Positions 1 to 9,191 of a DNA stretch of 64,000 nucleotides are shown here, piece after piece. A model generated the notes under the pieces. That model made no database searches, was not told the DNA's origin, and saw only the letters and a program-made list of their open reading frames with translations. The stretch is from Streptomyces fulvorobeus (GTDB lineage Bacteria > Actinomycetota > Actinomycetes > Streptomycetales > Streptomycetaceae). The first letter of the stretch is position 1, and each line of letters begins with the position of its first letter. The position numbers were made by a program, and so were the translations under genes. The stretch covers positions 868,001 to 932,000 of the forward strand of contig NZ_BLWC01000001.1 of the NCBI RefSeq assembly GCF_013167895.1, given 5' to 3'.

Positions 1-1155
1 GCTTCGACCCCTTGGACACCGGGTAGGCCGCCGGGTAGAGAAATCCTTCCAGCGGGTCCTTGACCTCGGGATTGTCCTCGGCCCACTCGGGCAGCCCCAG
101 ACTCTCCGCGTTCGTCTCGGCGACTTCGGCGGTGCTGCCCTTCGCGAGCCCGAGCCGCTTGTCGATCATGGCGTAGACCGTGACGTTCCTGGTTCCCTCG
201 GGAATGACGAGGGCGTTCTGGCTCCTCGGGTCCAGCATCAGCTTCACGGCGCTGTCCGCCGACATCTCCTCCTTGAGGAGATACACGCCGGCCTGGATGG
301 TCTTGCCCCGGGGATTGGAGTTCTGCGCCGAGACGAAGGCGTCGATGGACTTGACGACGCCCTTCTTCTTCAGGATGTTCGCGATCTCGTTGCCGAGGGC
401 CCCCTTGGGGATCTCGACCTCGACCTGGCCGGAGCCCTCGCCCGCGTAGTCGGGCGCCGCGCCGAACTGCTCCGTGTAGTAGGAGTAGCCCAGGTACGCC
501 ACTCCCCCAGGCCGCCGACGAGGACCACCGAGACCACCAGGCAGGCGCAGCCGTTCCTGCTCTTCCTCTTGCCCTTGCCCCGGCGTTCGCTTCCGCCGCG
601 CCCGCCGCGGCGCGAGGCGCGCGAGTCGTCCTCGGGCTCCTCGTCGTCCCGGGCGTCACGGCCCACCGGCTCGTCGGTACCCGTGAAGAAGGGGTGCGTC
701 TCCTCCTGGGGTACGTCCGGGTTCCACTCCCGCGCCTGCTGTTCGGGCACGGCCTCACGGCGGCCCGGAGGCTGCGGCGGCGGGTACGCCTCGGGCGTGC
801 CGTAGTAGTCCTGCTGTTCGCCGTAGCCGGCCGGCTGCTGCCCGTACGGGTCCTGGGGCTGCCCGCCGTACGGCATGGCGGCCTGCTGGCCGGGGTCCCA
901 GCCGGCGTCGTACTGCTCCTGCTGCGGCTGCTGGCCGTACGGGTCCTGCGGGGTGCCGTACTGCTCCTGCTGCGGATACGGGTACGGCTGCTGCTGCGGC
1001 TGCTGGGCGTACGGGTCCTGGGGGCAGGGCTGCTGCTCGTTGCCGTACTGGCTCTGGCCGTGGGCAGCCTGCCGGCTGTCCCATCCCTGGTCCCCGTACA
1101 AGGGGTCCTCGGGATGCCACGGTTCGGAGCCGGGGCCCCGGCCATACTCAGTCAT
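1..1155 (-). pseudogene. mltG: endolytic transglycosylase MltG, partial at window edge and frameshifted
   Basis: MltG (YceG family) cleaves nascent peptidoglycan strands at the outer face of the membrane. The ATG at 1155 follows a GGGGAT ribosome site. Residues 1-200 are a cytoplasmic, disordered tail with repeated Q/P/Y/G units (such as QDPYGQQP), followed by a basic stretch and a membrane helix from about residue 203. At 504-508 the minus strand reads GGGGG where GGGGGG would be needed: with one more G the frame runs on through the membrane helix into a normal YceG domain. That domain contains VIPEGTRN and the catalytic-glutamate motif DPLEGFLYP close to the window edge. The C-terminus lies beyond position 1. 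It follows ruvX in the alaS-ruvX-mltG order known from other actinobacteria. The break could be a sequencing error or a real inactivation. Confidence 0.85.
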
Positions 1156-1249
1156 CGATCCCCTAGTGCCGCGAGACGACGTTCCGCCTCTTGCTGTGCA
1201 GTGTTTGTTCGAACACCGCCGCATCGCGCGGAACGTTACCGTATCGCGA

Positions 1250-1726
1250 TCAGACAACCACTTCGACGCCCTCGCCGGGCGCCCGGCCTGACGCCCGTTC
1301 GGACTCCAGAGCGTTCTGGAGGATCACCACAGCGGCAGCCTGGTCGATGACAGACCGCCCCTTCCTGGACTTCACGCCCGAGGCGCGCAGTCCCTGAGTG
1401 GCCGTCACTGTGGTCATCCTCTCGTCCACCAGCCGCACCGGAACGGGTGCGACCGCACGGGCGAACACCTGAGCGAACGCCCGCACCTTCACGGCTGCCG
1501 GGCCCTCGCCGCCGCCGAGGGAACGGGGCAGACCGATGATGACCTCGATCGGCTCGTACTCCTCGACGATCTGCCCCAGCCGCCGGTGGGCGGCCGGGAC
1601 GTCGCGTCCCGGCACGGTCTCCACCGGCGTGGCGAGGATGCCGTCGGGATCGCACGAGGCGACCCCGATCCTGGCGTCACCGACGTCGATCGCCAGCCGG
1701 CGGCCCCGCCTCAGCAGCGCACTCAT
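1250..1726 (-). CDS. ruvX: RuvX/YqgF family putative Holliday junction resolvase
   Basis: 158 residues, the usual size for the YqgF family of RNase H-fold nucleases, linked to pre-16S rRNA processing or Holliday junction resolution. The N-terminal LAIDVGDARIGVA carries the first catalytic Asp and the glycine turn. VRLVDERMTTV supplies the acidic residue of the middle motif, and KGRSVIDQAAAVVIL gives the C-terminal Asp motif. The ATG shares one base with the alaS stop (TGATG), indicating translational coupling. The next gene downstream is mltG, 94 bp away. Confidence 0.93.
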   Translation of the reverse strand: MSALLRRGRRLAIDVGDARIGVASCDPDGILATPVETVPGRDVPAAHRRLGQIVEEYEPIEVIIGLPRSLGGGEGPAAVKVRAFAQVFARAVAPVPVRLVDERMTTVTATQGLRASGVKSRKGRSVIDQAAAVVILQNALESERASGRAPGEGVEVVV

Positions 1727-4395
1727 CAGGCGGTCTCGCCGACCAGGCGCTCGACAGCGGTGACGGCCTCACCGATGGCGTCCGGGTTCGTCCCGCCGCC
1801 CTGGGCGACGTCCGGCTTGCCGCCACCGCCGCCGCCGAGGGTCTTGGCGGCCGTGCGGACGAGGTCACCGGCCTTGAGGCCACGTTCGCGGGCGGCCTCG
1901 TTGGTGGCGATGACGGTCAGCGGGCGGCCGTTGGCCGTGGTGAAGAGGGCCACCACGGTGGGGCGGTCGCCCGGAATCCGTCCGCGCACGTCGAGGACGA
2001 GCCGGCGCAGGTCGTCGGCGCCGGTGCCGTCCGGAATCCTGCCGGTGACCAGGGCGACGCCCCGTACGTCCTGGGCGCCCTCGGCGAGACCGGCGGCGGC
2101 CTGGAGGACCTTCTGCGCACGGAACTTCTCGATCTCCTTCTCGGCGTCCTTCAACTTGCCGAGCATCGCGGAGATCTTCTCCGGCAGCTCCTCGGGACGG
2201 CCCTTGACCAGCTCCTGGAGCTGGGCGACGACCGTGTGCTCGCGGGCCAGGAAGTTGTACGCGTCCACGCCGACCAGGGCCTCGATGCGGCGCACGCCGG
2301 AACCGATGGACGACTCACCGAGCAGCTTGACCAGGCCCAGCTGGGCGGTGTTCCTGACGTGCGTGCCGCCGCACAGCTCCTTGGAGAAGTCGCCGATGGT
2401 GACGACGCGGACCCGCTCGCCGTACTTCTCGCCGAACTCGGCGATGGCGCCCTGCTTCCTGGCCTCGTCGATGCTCATGACCTCGGCGCTCACGTCGAGT
2501 TCGTGGCTGAGCACCTCGTTGATCTTCTGCTCGACGTCGGTCAGCACGGTGCCGGGAACGGCGGCCGGGGAGCCGAAGTCGAAGCGGAAACGGCCGGGCT
2601 GGTTCTCCGAACCGGCCTGGGCGGCCTGGGGGCCCAGCGCGTCGCGCAGTGCCTGGTGCGTCAGGTGCGTGGCGCTGTGGGCGCGGGCGATGGCCCGGCG
2701 GCGCTGGAGGTCGATGGTGGCCTGGGCCGGGGCTCCGACGGTCACCTCACCGACCTGGACGACGCCCCGGTGGACGTACACGCCGGGGACCGGCTTCTGG
2801 CAGTCGCGGACCTCGACGACGGCGCCCGAGTCCAGCCGGATGCGGCCGGTGTCGCCGATCTGGCCACCGCCCTCGGCATAGAACGGCGTACGGTCCAGGA
2901 CGATCTCGACCTCGTCGCCCTCGGTGGCGGCGGGCGAGGGCACGCCGTCGACGAGGATGCCGACGACGGTGGACTCCCCGGCGGTGTGGTCGTACCCGAT
3001 GAAGTCGGTCTCACCGGCGGCGTCAGCGATCTCGCGGTAGCCGGACATGTCGGCGTGGCCGGTCTTCTTGGCCTTGGCGTCCGCCTTGGCGCGGTCCCGC
3101 TGCTCCGTCATCAGACGGCGGAAGCCCTCCTCGTCCACGGAGAGGCCCTGTTCGGCGGCCATTTCGAGGGTGAGGTCGATCGGGAAGCCCCAGGTGTCGT
3201 GGAGCAGGAACGCCTTCTCGCCGGAGAGGACCTGGCCACCGGCGGCCTTGGTCTCGGTGACGGCGGTGTCGAGGATGTTGGTGCCGCCCTTGACGGCCTT
3301 GAGGAAGGCGGCCTCCTCGGCGAGTGCGACCGTCTCGATGCGCTTGCGCTCGGTCAGGAGCTCCGGGTACTGCTGCCCCATCGTGGTGATCACGACGTCG
3401 GCCAGTTCCCGGATGACCGAGCCCGTGGCGCCCATGAGCCGCATGTTGCGGATGGCGCGGCGCATAATGCGGCGCAGGACGTAACCGCGGCCCTCGTTCC
3501 CGGGGGTGACGCCGTCGCCGATGAGCATGACGGAGGTGCGGATGTGGTCGGCGACGACGCGCAGCGAGACGTCCGACGCGTGCTCGGCGCCGTAGCGCAC
3601 ACCGGTGAGCTCGGTGGCCTTGTCCATGACGACGCGCAGGGTGTCGGTCTCGTACATGTTCTGTACGCCCTGGAGGATCATGGCGAGGCGTTCGAGGCCG
3701 AGACCCGTGTCGATGTTCTGGGACGGCAGGTCCCCGAGGATCGGGAAGTCCTCCTTGCCGTCGCCCGCGCCCCGCTCGTACTGCATGAAGACCAGGTTCC
3801 AGATCTCCACGTACCGCTCGTCGTTGACGGCCGGGCCGCCCTCGACGCCGAACTCGGGGCCGCGGTCGTAGTTGATCTCGGAGCAGGGGCCGCAGGGGCC
3901 GGGGACGCCCATGGACCAGAAGTTGTCCTTCTTGCCCAGGCGCTGGATGCGCTCGGCGGGGACGCCGATCCTGTCGCGCCAGATCTGTTCGGCCTCGTCG
4001 TCGTCGAGGTAGACCGTGATCCACAGACGCTCGGGGTCGAGCCCGAAGCCGCCGTCCTCGACGGAGTTGGTCAGGGCCTCCCAGGCGTACTGGATGGCCC
4101 CTTCCTTGAAGTAGTCCCCGAAGGAGAAATTGCCGCACATCTGGAAGAACGTGCCGTGCCGGGTGGTCTTGCCGACCTCTTCGATGTCCGGCGTGCGGAC
4201 GCACTTCTGCACGCTGGTGACGCGCGCGGCGGGCGGCTTGACCTCACCGAGGAAGTACGGCTTGAAGGGAACCATGCCCGCGGGGACCAGCAGCAGAGTC
4301 GGGTCGTCCGCGATGAGCGACGCCGAAGGGACGACGGTGTGACCGCGCTCCTCGAAGAAGCTCAGCCAGCGGCGGCGAATTTCAGCCGACTCCAT
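1726..4395 (-). CDS. alaS: alanine--tRNA ligase
   Basis: 889 residues, standard AlaRS length. It charges tRNA-Ala in the cytoplasm. The N-terminal class II catalytic domain begins with [20 protein letters not shown]. The editing domain has the zinc-site HSATH near residue 573 and CGGTHV near residue 678. The C-terminal C-Ala domain carries the glycine-rich [15 protein letters not shown]. The start codon overlaps the stop of the small upstream gene by one base (TGATG) and its stop overlaps ruvX, so this is a tightly packed operon. No T-box-like leader is visible. Confidence 0.98.
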   Translation of the reverse strand: MESAEIRRRWLSFFEERGHTVVPSASLIADDPTLLLVPAGMVPFKPYFLGEVKPPAARVTSVQKCVRTPDIEEVGKTTRHGTFFQMCGNFSFGDYFKEGAIQYAWEALTNSVEDGGFGLDPERLWITVYLDDDEAEQIWRDRIGVPAERIQRLGKKDNFWSMGVPGPCGPCSEINYDRGPEFGVEGGPAVNDERYVEIWNLVFMQYERGAGDGKEDFPILGDLPSQNIDTGLGLERLAMILQGVQNMYETDTLRVVMDKATELTGVRYGAEHASDVSLRVVADHIRTSVMLIGDGVTPGNEGRGYVLRRIMRRAIRNMRLMGATGSVIRELADVVITTMGQQYPELLTERKRIETVALAEEAAFLKAVKGGTNILDTAVTETKAAGGQVLSGEKAFLLHDTWGFPIDLTLEMAAEQGLSVDEEGFRRLMTEQRDRAKADAKAKKTGHADMSGYREIADAAGETDFIGYDHTAGESTVVGILVDGVPSPAATEGDEVEIVLDRTPFYAEGGGQIGDTGRIRLDSGAVVEVRDCQKPVPGVYVHRGVVQVGEVTVGAPAQATIDLQRRRAIARAHSATHLTHQALRDALGPQAAQAGSENQPGRFRFDFGSPAAVPGTVLTDVEQKINEVLSHELDVSAEVMSIDEARKQGAIAEFGEKYGERVRVVTIGDFSKELCGGTHVRNTAQLGLVKLLGESSIGSGVRRIEALVGVDAYNFLAREHTVVAQLQELVKGRPEELPEKISAMLGKLKDAEKEIEKFRAQKVLQAAAGLAEGAQDVRGVALVTGRIPDGTGADDLRRLVLDVRGRIPGDRPTVVALFTTANGRPLTVIATNEAARERGLKAGDLVRTAAKTLGGGGGGKPDVAQGGGTNPDAIGEAVTAVERLVGETA

Positions 4396-4733
4396 CAGTG
4401 GTCCTCATTCCGGTTGTGCGGCGTACGGGGAAGGGTGCGGGGTGTGCCGGCGGGGTCCGCCGGTTCGACGGCGAAGTGCGGCCGTACCGGGAGCTCGGGA
4501 TCGGCCGGTGCCTCGAGGCCCAGCGCCCCGCCCAGTTCGGCCTCGCGCCGGATCATGCCTTCGCGCACATCGAGGGCGAAGTCCTTGAGCTTGTGACCCG
4601 TCTCGATCGCCTTGTCGGCGGCCTGCGCCGCAAGGCTCGCTGGGGTCAGCTGCTTGATCTTGCGGTTGACCTTGGTGGTGGCCCAGACGCCGGCTGCGGC
4701 GCCGGCGGTGAACCAGAACGTACGGCGGAACAT
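4395..4733 (-). CDS. small conserved protein (DUF6167-like)
   Basis: 112 residues. The N-terminal [24 protein letters not shown] is a hydrophobic glycine/alanine segment resembling a signal anchor. A helical, charged region ([32 protein letters not shown]) follows, and the tail is Pro-rich. In actinobacteria such a gene regularly sits directly upstream of alaS; its function is unknown. It starts 7 bp after the DUF948 gene and its stop overlaps the alaS start, so it is probably co-transcribed with alaS. The DUF6167 name is from memory. Confidence 0.85.
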   Translation of the reverse strand: MFRRTFWFTAGAAAGVWATTKVNRKIKQLTPASLAAQAADKAIETGHKLKDFALDVREGMIRREAELGGALGLEAPADPELPVRPHFAVEPADPAGTPRTLPRTPHNRNEDH

Positions 4734-4740
4734 CGCTGCG

Positions 4741-5205
4741 TCAGTCCTTCTGTCCGCGGGAACTGCGGCCGTTCCGCTTCTTGGCTCGGGCGGACGGCAC
4801 AGTACGGCCGACGACCACCGTACGACGGGAGGGCCGGCCGGCCGGCTCGGGTTCGGGGACGGACCGGCGGCCGATCGCCTGCCGGACCCCGTAGCCGAAG
4901 GCGGCGACCTTGACGAGCGGGCCGCCGAAGGTCGACGCGACGGTGGAGGAGAGCGCGGAGGCGTTGGAGGTGACCTCCTGGACGTCCGTCGCGATCGCGT
5001 CGACCTTGGCGAGCTGGGTCTGCGCGGAGCGGACCGTCACGGACGCGTCGGCGAGCAGCGGGACGGCCTGCTCGGTCACGTCCGCCACGAGCTTCGTGGT
5101 CGCCCTGAGCGTCTGGGCGAGCCTCGCCAGCACCACGGCGAGGAACGAAACCAGGATCGCCCAGAAGACGGCCACCAGGATCCCGGCCACCTCTCCACCG
5201 GACAC
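4741..5205 (-). CDS. DUF948 domain-containing membrane-anchored protein
   Basis: 154 residues, GTG start. One membrane helix (GILVAVFWAILVSFLAVVLARL, about residues 8-29) is followed by an amphipathic, coiled-coil-like stretch with regularly spaced Val/Ala/Thr (TKLVADVTEQAVPLLADA onward). That is the pattern of DUF948 proteins, which resemble bacterial chemotaxis-type coiled coils, although their role is unknown. The C-terminus is a basic tail (RAKKRNGRSSRGQKD). It is the first gene of the DUF948-DUF6167-alaS-ruvX-mltG run, diverging from the ATPase gene on the plus strand. Confidence 0.88.
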   Translation of the reverse strand: MSGGEVAGILVAVFWAILVSFLAVVLARLAQTLRATTKLVADVTEQAVPLLADASVTVRSAQTQLAKVDAIATDVQEVTSNASALSSTVASTFGGPLVKVAAFGYGVRQAIGRRSVPEPEPAGRPSRRTVVVGRTVPSARAKKRNGRSSRGQKD

Positions 5206-5388
5206 AGTGCACCGCTCTCTGCTCGTCGCCTGCCCCGTGGGGGGCCTGTCTGCTTGTCTCTGCGTGTCTCTGCTCGGCCGGCGACCCCTGTCATCACAGG
5301 CGATCGTCGTCCCACGAGCCTATCGCGCCGGGCGTCAGGCCCTGTACCGCATTACCGGTGGGTGAAGACGGGACGCATCGGAGGCAGA

Positions 5389-5418
5389 TTGTACGGAGAG
5401 CTTCCGAGCCCGTACTCT
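5389..5418 (+). promoter_or_regulatory. candidate promoter, nearly leaderless start of the NB-ARC gene
   Basis: TTGTAC (5389-5394) and TACTCT (5413-5418) are separated by 18 bp and lie 9 bp before the ATG at 5428. No Shine-Dalgarno sequence precedes that ATG, which fits a leaderless or nearly leaderless transcript. The -35 match is poor (3 of 6), so this is tentative. Confidence 0.4.
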
Positions 5419-5427
5419 GCGTGTCTT

Positions 5428-7626
5428 ATGCGACGCCTTCAGCGCTCCTTCTCCCCACCCGGCGACCCGGGTTCACGCCCCTCCCGCGTCCGGGGCAATC
5501 TCCCCGCGGAGCTGAACAGGTTCGTGGGGCGCGACGACGAGCTGGCCGAACTGGGGCGCCTGCTGGAGGAGTCCAGGCTGGTGACGCTCGCGGGGGTGGC
5601 GGGAGCGGGCAAGACCCGCTGTGCGACCCGGCTCGCCTCGCTGCTGGAGAAACGGTACTGCCATGGCGTCTGGATCGCCGAGCTGTCCGCCGTCCAGGAT
5701 GCCGGACTGCTCGAACACGCGCTGGTCGACGCGCTCGGGCTCACCGACCACACCAGCAGACCGCCGCGCGCCACGCTCGTCGAACACCTGGCCGCACGTC
5801 AACTCCTGCTCGTACTCGACGGCTTCGAGCAGATCACCGAGGCCACGGCCGAGCTCGTGACCGAACTGCTGCGCCGTGCCCCCGGGCTGAGCGTCCTGGC
5901 CGCCGGCCGGCGCCCCCTCCGGGTGGAGGGCGAACTGACCTTCCCGCTGGCGCCGATGAGCGAGCGGGACGCGTGGGAGCTGTTCGCCGAGCGGGCCCGC
6001 TCCGTACAGCCCGGGTTCCGGCTCACCGACGGCAACCGGGCCGCCGTGGGGGAGCTCTGCCGCCGCCTCGACGGGCTTCCGCTGGCGATCGAACTGGCGG
6101 CGGGACGCATGCGTGCCCTGTCGGTGGAGCAGATACTGCACCGCCTCGACGACCGGTTCCGCCTGCTGACCGGCGGGAGCCCCGTCGCTCCGGCCCGCCA
6201 CCGGACCCTCCGTACGGCCATCGGCTGGAGTCATGAGCTGTGCGCCCCGCAGCAGCGCCTGCTGTGGGCACGGCTGTCGGTCTTCGCCGGGCAGTTCGAC
6301 CTGGAGGCCGTGGAGTACATCTGCAGCGGCCCCGAGCTGCCGGCCGACTCGGTGCTCGACGTGCTCGACGCGCTCCTCGCCCAGTCGGTCGTGGTGCGTG
6401 AGGACTCGGCGGCCGGCTGCCGCTACCGGCTGCTGGACACCGTGCGCGAGTACGGCGCCGAGTGGCTGGCCGCCACCGGGGACACGGACCGCTTGCGCCG
6501 CAGGCACCGGGACTGGTTCGTGGGGCTGGCGACCTGGTGCGAGCTGGACTGGTTCAGCCCGCGGCAGAGCGAGGTCGCGGCCCGTGTCGACAGTGAACTG
6601 CCCAACCTGCGGCGGGCGATGGAGTGCTCCATGGAGTGCCCGGAGGAGGTCCATCTCGCCCAGTACCTGGCGGGCACCCTCTGGTTCTACTGGGTCGGCT
6701 GCGGCCGTCTCGCCGAGGGACGGCACTGGCTGGACCAGGTACTGGAGGAGGAGTCGCCCTACGACGCGTCCCGGCTGAAGGCACTGTGGGTGCTCGGGTA
6801 CGTGGCGGTGCTCCAGGGGGACGCGGTAGGCGCCGTCTCCGCGCTCCAGGAGTGCCGGGAGGAGGGGGAGCGGGTCGGTGACGCCTCGGCCGTGGCGTAC
6901 GCGGTGCACCGGATGGGCTGCCTGGCGCTCGTCACCGATGACATGGCGCGGGCGCAGGAGCTGCTGCGCGACGCGCTGGAGCGCTACCGGGAGGCGGGTG
7001 AACTCAACAGCAATGTGCTGATGGGCCAGGTCGAGCTGGCGATGGCGGTGGCCTTCCTCGGCGATCTGGACGGCGCGGTCGCGATCTGCGAGGAGGTCAG
7101 GGAGATCTGCGACGACCACGGGGAGCGGTGGGCGCTCGCCTACGCGCTGTACGTGCTGGCGTACGCGGCCCTTCAGCGGGGGGAGACCCGCCTCGCGCGC
7201 CGGATGCTCCTGGAGTGCCTGGGCATCGGCCGGACCTTCCACGATCTGCTCGCCACCGTACTGACCCTGGAGCTCCTCGCCCTGGTCACCGCGGTCGACG
7301 GGGACGCGGCCGAGGCCGCCGTACTGCAGGGGGCGGCCGGGGGGATCTGGCCCTCGGTGGGTCTGCCGCTGTTCGGTTCGGCGCATTACGGGCTGCCTCG
7401 GGCCCAGTGCGAGGAACGTGCCCGCGGAGAGCTGGGTGAGGAGGCGTACGAGGCGCGGCGGCGTACGGGTGAGCACCTGAGCCTGGACGCGGCCGTGTCG
7501 AGGGCACTGTCCGGCGGCCCGCGGCTGCCGGGCCCGGCGGGGACCGGCACTCCCGCGGCGCCGGGGGGAACGCGAAGGCCCGCCGCCTCCCGGACAACAG
7601 GGAGGGGCGGGCCCGAGCTCGGGTGA
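5428..7626 (+). CDS. AfsR-like NB-ARC ATPase with TPR-like C-terminus, no visible DNA-binding domain
   Basis: 732 residues. It resembles the STAND ATPase part of Streptomyces AfsR/LuxR-type regulators. NRFVGRDDELAEL opens the domain, GVAGAGKTR (about 57-65) is the P-loop, LLLVLDGFEQ (about 126-135) is Walker B, and GLPLAIELAA (about 216) is the GLPL motif. The C-terminal half is helical and TPR-like. I see neither an N-terminal OmpR/SARP domain nor a C-terminal LuxR helix-turn-helix, so it may act through a partner. The last ~20 codons run through the terminator hairpin shared with rpsD, and the low-complexity Pro/Gly/Arg end has no domain character. The start follows a promoter-like element; longer in-frame starts upstream would overlap the divergent DUF948 gene. 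Confidence 0.82.
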   Translation: MRRLQRSFSPPGDPGSRPSRVRGNLPAELNRFVGRDDELAELGRLLEESRLVTLAGVAGAGKTRCATRLASLLEKRYCHGVWIAELSAVQDAGLLEHALVDALGLTDHTSRPPRATLVEHLAARQLLLVLDGFEQITEATAELVTELLRRAPGLSVLAAGRRPLRVEGELTFPLAPMSERDAWELFAERARSVQPGFRLTDGNRAAVGELCRRLDGLPLAIELAAGRMRALSVEQILHRLDDRFRLLTGGSPVAPARHRTLRTAIGWSHELCAPQQRLLWARLSVFAGQFDLEAVEYICSGPELPADSVLDVLDALLAQSVVVREDSAAGCRYRLLDTVREYGAEWLAATGDTDRLRRRHRDWFVGLATWCELDWFSPRQSEVAARVDSELPNLRRAMECSMECPEEVHLAQYLAGTLWFYWVGCGRLAEGRHWLDQVLEEESPYDASRLKALWVLGYVAVLQGDAVGAVSALQECREEGERVGDASAVAYAVHRMGCLALVTDDMARAQELLRDALERYREAGELNSNVLMGQVELAMAVAFLGDLDGAVAICEEVREICDDHGERWALAYALYVLAYAALQRGETRLARRMLLECLGIGRTFHDLLATVLTLELLALVTAVDGDAAEAAVLQGAAGGIWPSVGLPLFGSAHYGLPRAQCEERARGELGEEAYEARRRTGEHLSLDAAVSRALSGGPRLPGPAGTGTPAAPGGTRRPAASRTTGRGGPELG
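7577..7613. terminator. bidirectional hairpin between the NB-ARC gene and rpsD
   Basis: A 14-bp stem (GGCCCGCC/GCCTCCC against GGGAGG/GGCGGGCC, one bulged G) with an 8-base loop lies between the convergent genes. It sits inside the 3' end of the plus-strand reading frame and downstream of the rpsD stop. Confidence 0.8.
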
Positions 7627-7640
7627 GAGCTACGCCGGGA

Positions 7641-8255
7641 TCAGCGGGCGTAGTACTCGACGACGAGCTGTTCGTCGCAGATGACCGGGATTTCCTTGCG
7701 GTTCGGGTCCCGGTCCAGGCGGAAGGCCAGGGCCTTCAGGTTCACCTGGAGGTAGCGCGGGGTCTCACCGTCGGTGTCGTAACCACCCTCGCGGGCCACC
7801 TGGAAGGGGACCTTGGAGCGGCTGCGCTCACGGACCATCACGACGTCGTCGGGACGGACGCGGAACGACGGCTTGTCGACCTTGCCACCGTTGACCTCGA
7901 TGTGGCCGTGAACGACCATCTGGCGGGCCTGGTAGATGGTGCGGGCGATGCCCGAACGCAGGACCAGGGCGTCGAGGCGGCGCTCGAGCTCGACGACCAG
8001 CGCCTCGCCCGTCTTGCCTTCGGCCTTCTTGGCGCGGTCGTAGGCGCGGGCCATCTGGCGCTCGCTGATGTCGTACTGCGCGCGCAGACGCTGCTTCTCG
8101 AGCAGACGGACCTTGTAGTCCGAGTTCTGCTTGCGGCCACGGCCGTGCTCGCCCGGCGGGTACGGACGGGCTTCGAAGTACTTGACAGCCTTAGGCGTCA
8201 GGGCGATGCCGAGGGCACGCGACTTCTTGACCTTGGGACGCGACTGGTTAGGCAC
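7641..8255 (-). CDS. rpsD: 30S ribosomal protein S4
   Basis: 204 residues, full-length S4, a primary 16S rRNA binder of the small subunit. The sequence begins PNQSRPKVKKSRALGIALTP and the S4 RNA-binding domain spans about residues 92-155 (LDALVLRSGIARTIYQARQM). The end KEIPVICDEQLVVEYYAR is the conserved S4 C-terminus. The GTG start is preceded by GGAGG. As in other streptomycetes it stands alone, outside the alpha operon. It diverges from the DUF2470 gene, and the iron box lies in the shared 61-bp upstream region. Confidence 0.98.
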   Translation of the reverse strand: MPNQSRPKVKKSRALGIALTPKAVKYFEARPYPPGEHGRGRKQNSDYKVRLLEKQRLRAQYDISERQMARAYDRAKKAEGKTGEALVVELERRLDALVLRSGIARTIYQARQMVVHGHIEVNGGKVDKPSFRVRPDDVVMVRERSRSKVPFQVAREGGYDTDGETPRYLQVNLKALAFRLDRDPNRKEIPVICDEQLVVEYYAR

Positions 8256-8271
8256 GTTCTCCAGACCTCCG

Positions 8272-8301
8272 TTGTAGGTTAAGTTAGGTAAGGCTTACCT
8301 T
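8272..8301 (+). promoter_or_regulatory. candidate promoter of the DUF2470 gene
   Basis: TTGTAG (8272-8277) and TACCTT (8296-8301) with 18-bp spacing. The iron box covers the spacer and -10, so a bound regulator would block RNA polymerase. An AAGGAG ribosome site at 8306-8311 follows; the leader would be very short. Confidence 0.35.
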
Positions 8302-8302
8302 A
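8284..8302. promoter_or_regulatory. iron box (DmdR/IdeR operator)
   Basis: The 19-bp TTAGGTAAGGCTTACCTTA is a near-perfect palindrome (one mismatched pair) and closely matches the actinobacterial DtxR/IdeR/DmdR consensus TTAGGTTAGGCTAACCTAA. It ends 14 bp before the DUF2470 ATG and lies 28 bp upstream of the divergent rpsD start. Repression of the DUF2470 gene under iron-replete conditions is the expected outcome; any effect on rpsD is uncertain. Confidence 0.85.
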
Positions 8303-8316
8303 CTCAAGGAGATCGC

Positions 8317-9150
8317 ATGTCTCGCCCTGGGAACACCACAGACGTCACGGACAACACGGACAGCGGCAGCGCGCACGAGGGCGCTGCTACGACGGAAGGC
8401 CGATCTGATCGTGGTCAGCCGCGTCCCAGCGGGCTTGAAAACACTCGGATGCCGTCAGCAGCCGAGCGCACACGAACTCTCGTACAGAGTACCTGCTCCG
8501 CGGCACTGGTCGTACCGGGGCTCGATGTGACCTCCGCCGACCACCTGCTGCCCAGCTCCCGCAGCGTGGGTCCGGACGGTGGCCTGTTCCTGGAGTTCCC
8601 GGCCGGCTCGCCGGCCGTACGGGCCGCGACGCGCGCCGAGGGTGACGAGCTCAACGCCGTGCTGGAGCTCACGGACGTCGCACCGGTCTCCGTCCCGCAC
8701 CGCGTCCGTGGCCGCGCCTGGATCTCGGGCCGGCTCACCGCCGTACCGGGAATGGCGGGTCCCGGCCGGATGATGCTGCGGCTGGAGACGGCGGAGGCGT
8801 TCGTCGACGATCTCTGGGGAGCGCAGGACGTCGAGCCCGAAGCCTTCCGCGACGCCGCCCCGGACCCGCTCGTCGTGCACGAGGCGGAGCTGCTCCAGCA
8901 TCTGCACGCGGCGCACGGCGAGCGGATGGGGATGCTCCACGCGCTGCTGGGCGAGCGCGCGGCCTGTGACTGTCCGGCCCATCGGCCCTCCGCGGTTCCG
9001 GTGGCCCTCGACCGCTTCGGCCTGCGGGTGCGCTTCGTCGAGGGGCAGGGCTCCTGCTTCGACGCGCGCTTCGAGTTCCCCGAACCCGTGCGGGACGTCG
9101 TCGGGCTGCGCCGCGCCATGTACACCCTCTTCGAGGCGGCCTCCTGCTGA
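8317..9150 (+). CDS. DUF2470 domain-containing protein, predicted iron-regulated
   Basis: 277 residues. After a polar leader (about 1-45), PSAAERTRTLVQSTCSAALVVPG begins a split-barrel-like region. The C-terminal part (VVHEAELLQHLHAAHGERM through VALDRFGLRVRF) has the DUF2470 pattern found at the ends of HugZ-type heme-utilisation proteins and related FMN-fold proteins. An AAGGAG ribosome site lies 5 bp before the ATG, directly after the iron box. A role in heme or iron handling is inferred from the domain plus the operator. It is single and monocistronic, ending at a hairpin shared with convergent rarA. Confidence 0.85.
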   Translation: MSRPGNTTDVTDNTDSGSAHEGAATTEGRSDRGQPRPSGLENTRMPSAAERTRTLVQSTCSAALVVPGLDVTSADHLLPSSRSVGPDGGLFLEFPAGSPAVRAATRAEGDELNAVLELTDVAPVSVPHRVRGRAWISGRLTAVPGMAGPGRMMLRLETAEAFVDDLWGAQDVEPEAFRDAAPDPLVVHEAELLQHLHAAHGERMGMLHALLGERAACDCPAHRPSAVPVALDRFGLRVRFVEGQGSCFDARFEFPEPVRDVVGLRRAMYTLFEAASC

Positions 9151-9170
9151 CCCGGCGCGAACGGTCGTGC

Positions 9171-9191
9171 GGGGCCGGTCAGGCCGGCCCC
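9171..9191. terminator. bidirectional hairpin between DUF2470 gene and rarA
   Basis: GGGGCCGG and CCGGCCCC form a perfect 8-bp stem with a 5-base loop. The rarA stop codon (minus strand, 9179-9181) overlaps the loop. Confidence 0.65.

Noticed and set aside
2236..4596. 786-codon open frame on the plus strand opposite alaS
   Set aside because: It is the antisense shadow of alaS in high-GC DNA; the composition (Gly/Asp/Val/Leu/His repeats) has no domain.
4612..5427. N-terminal extension of the NB-ARC protein
   Set aside because: It lies over the two minus-strand genes and reads as Arg/Gly-rich noise; homology begins after 5428.
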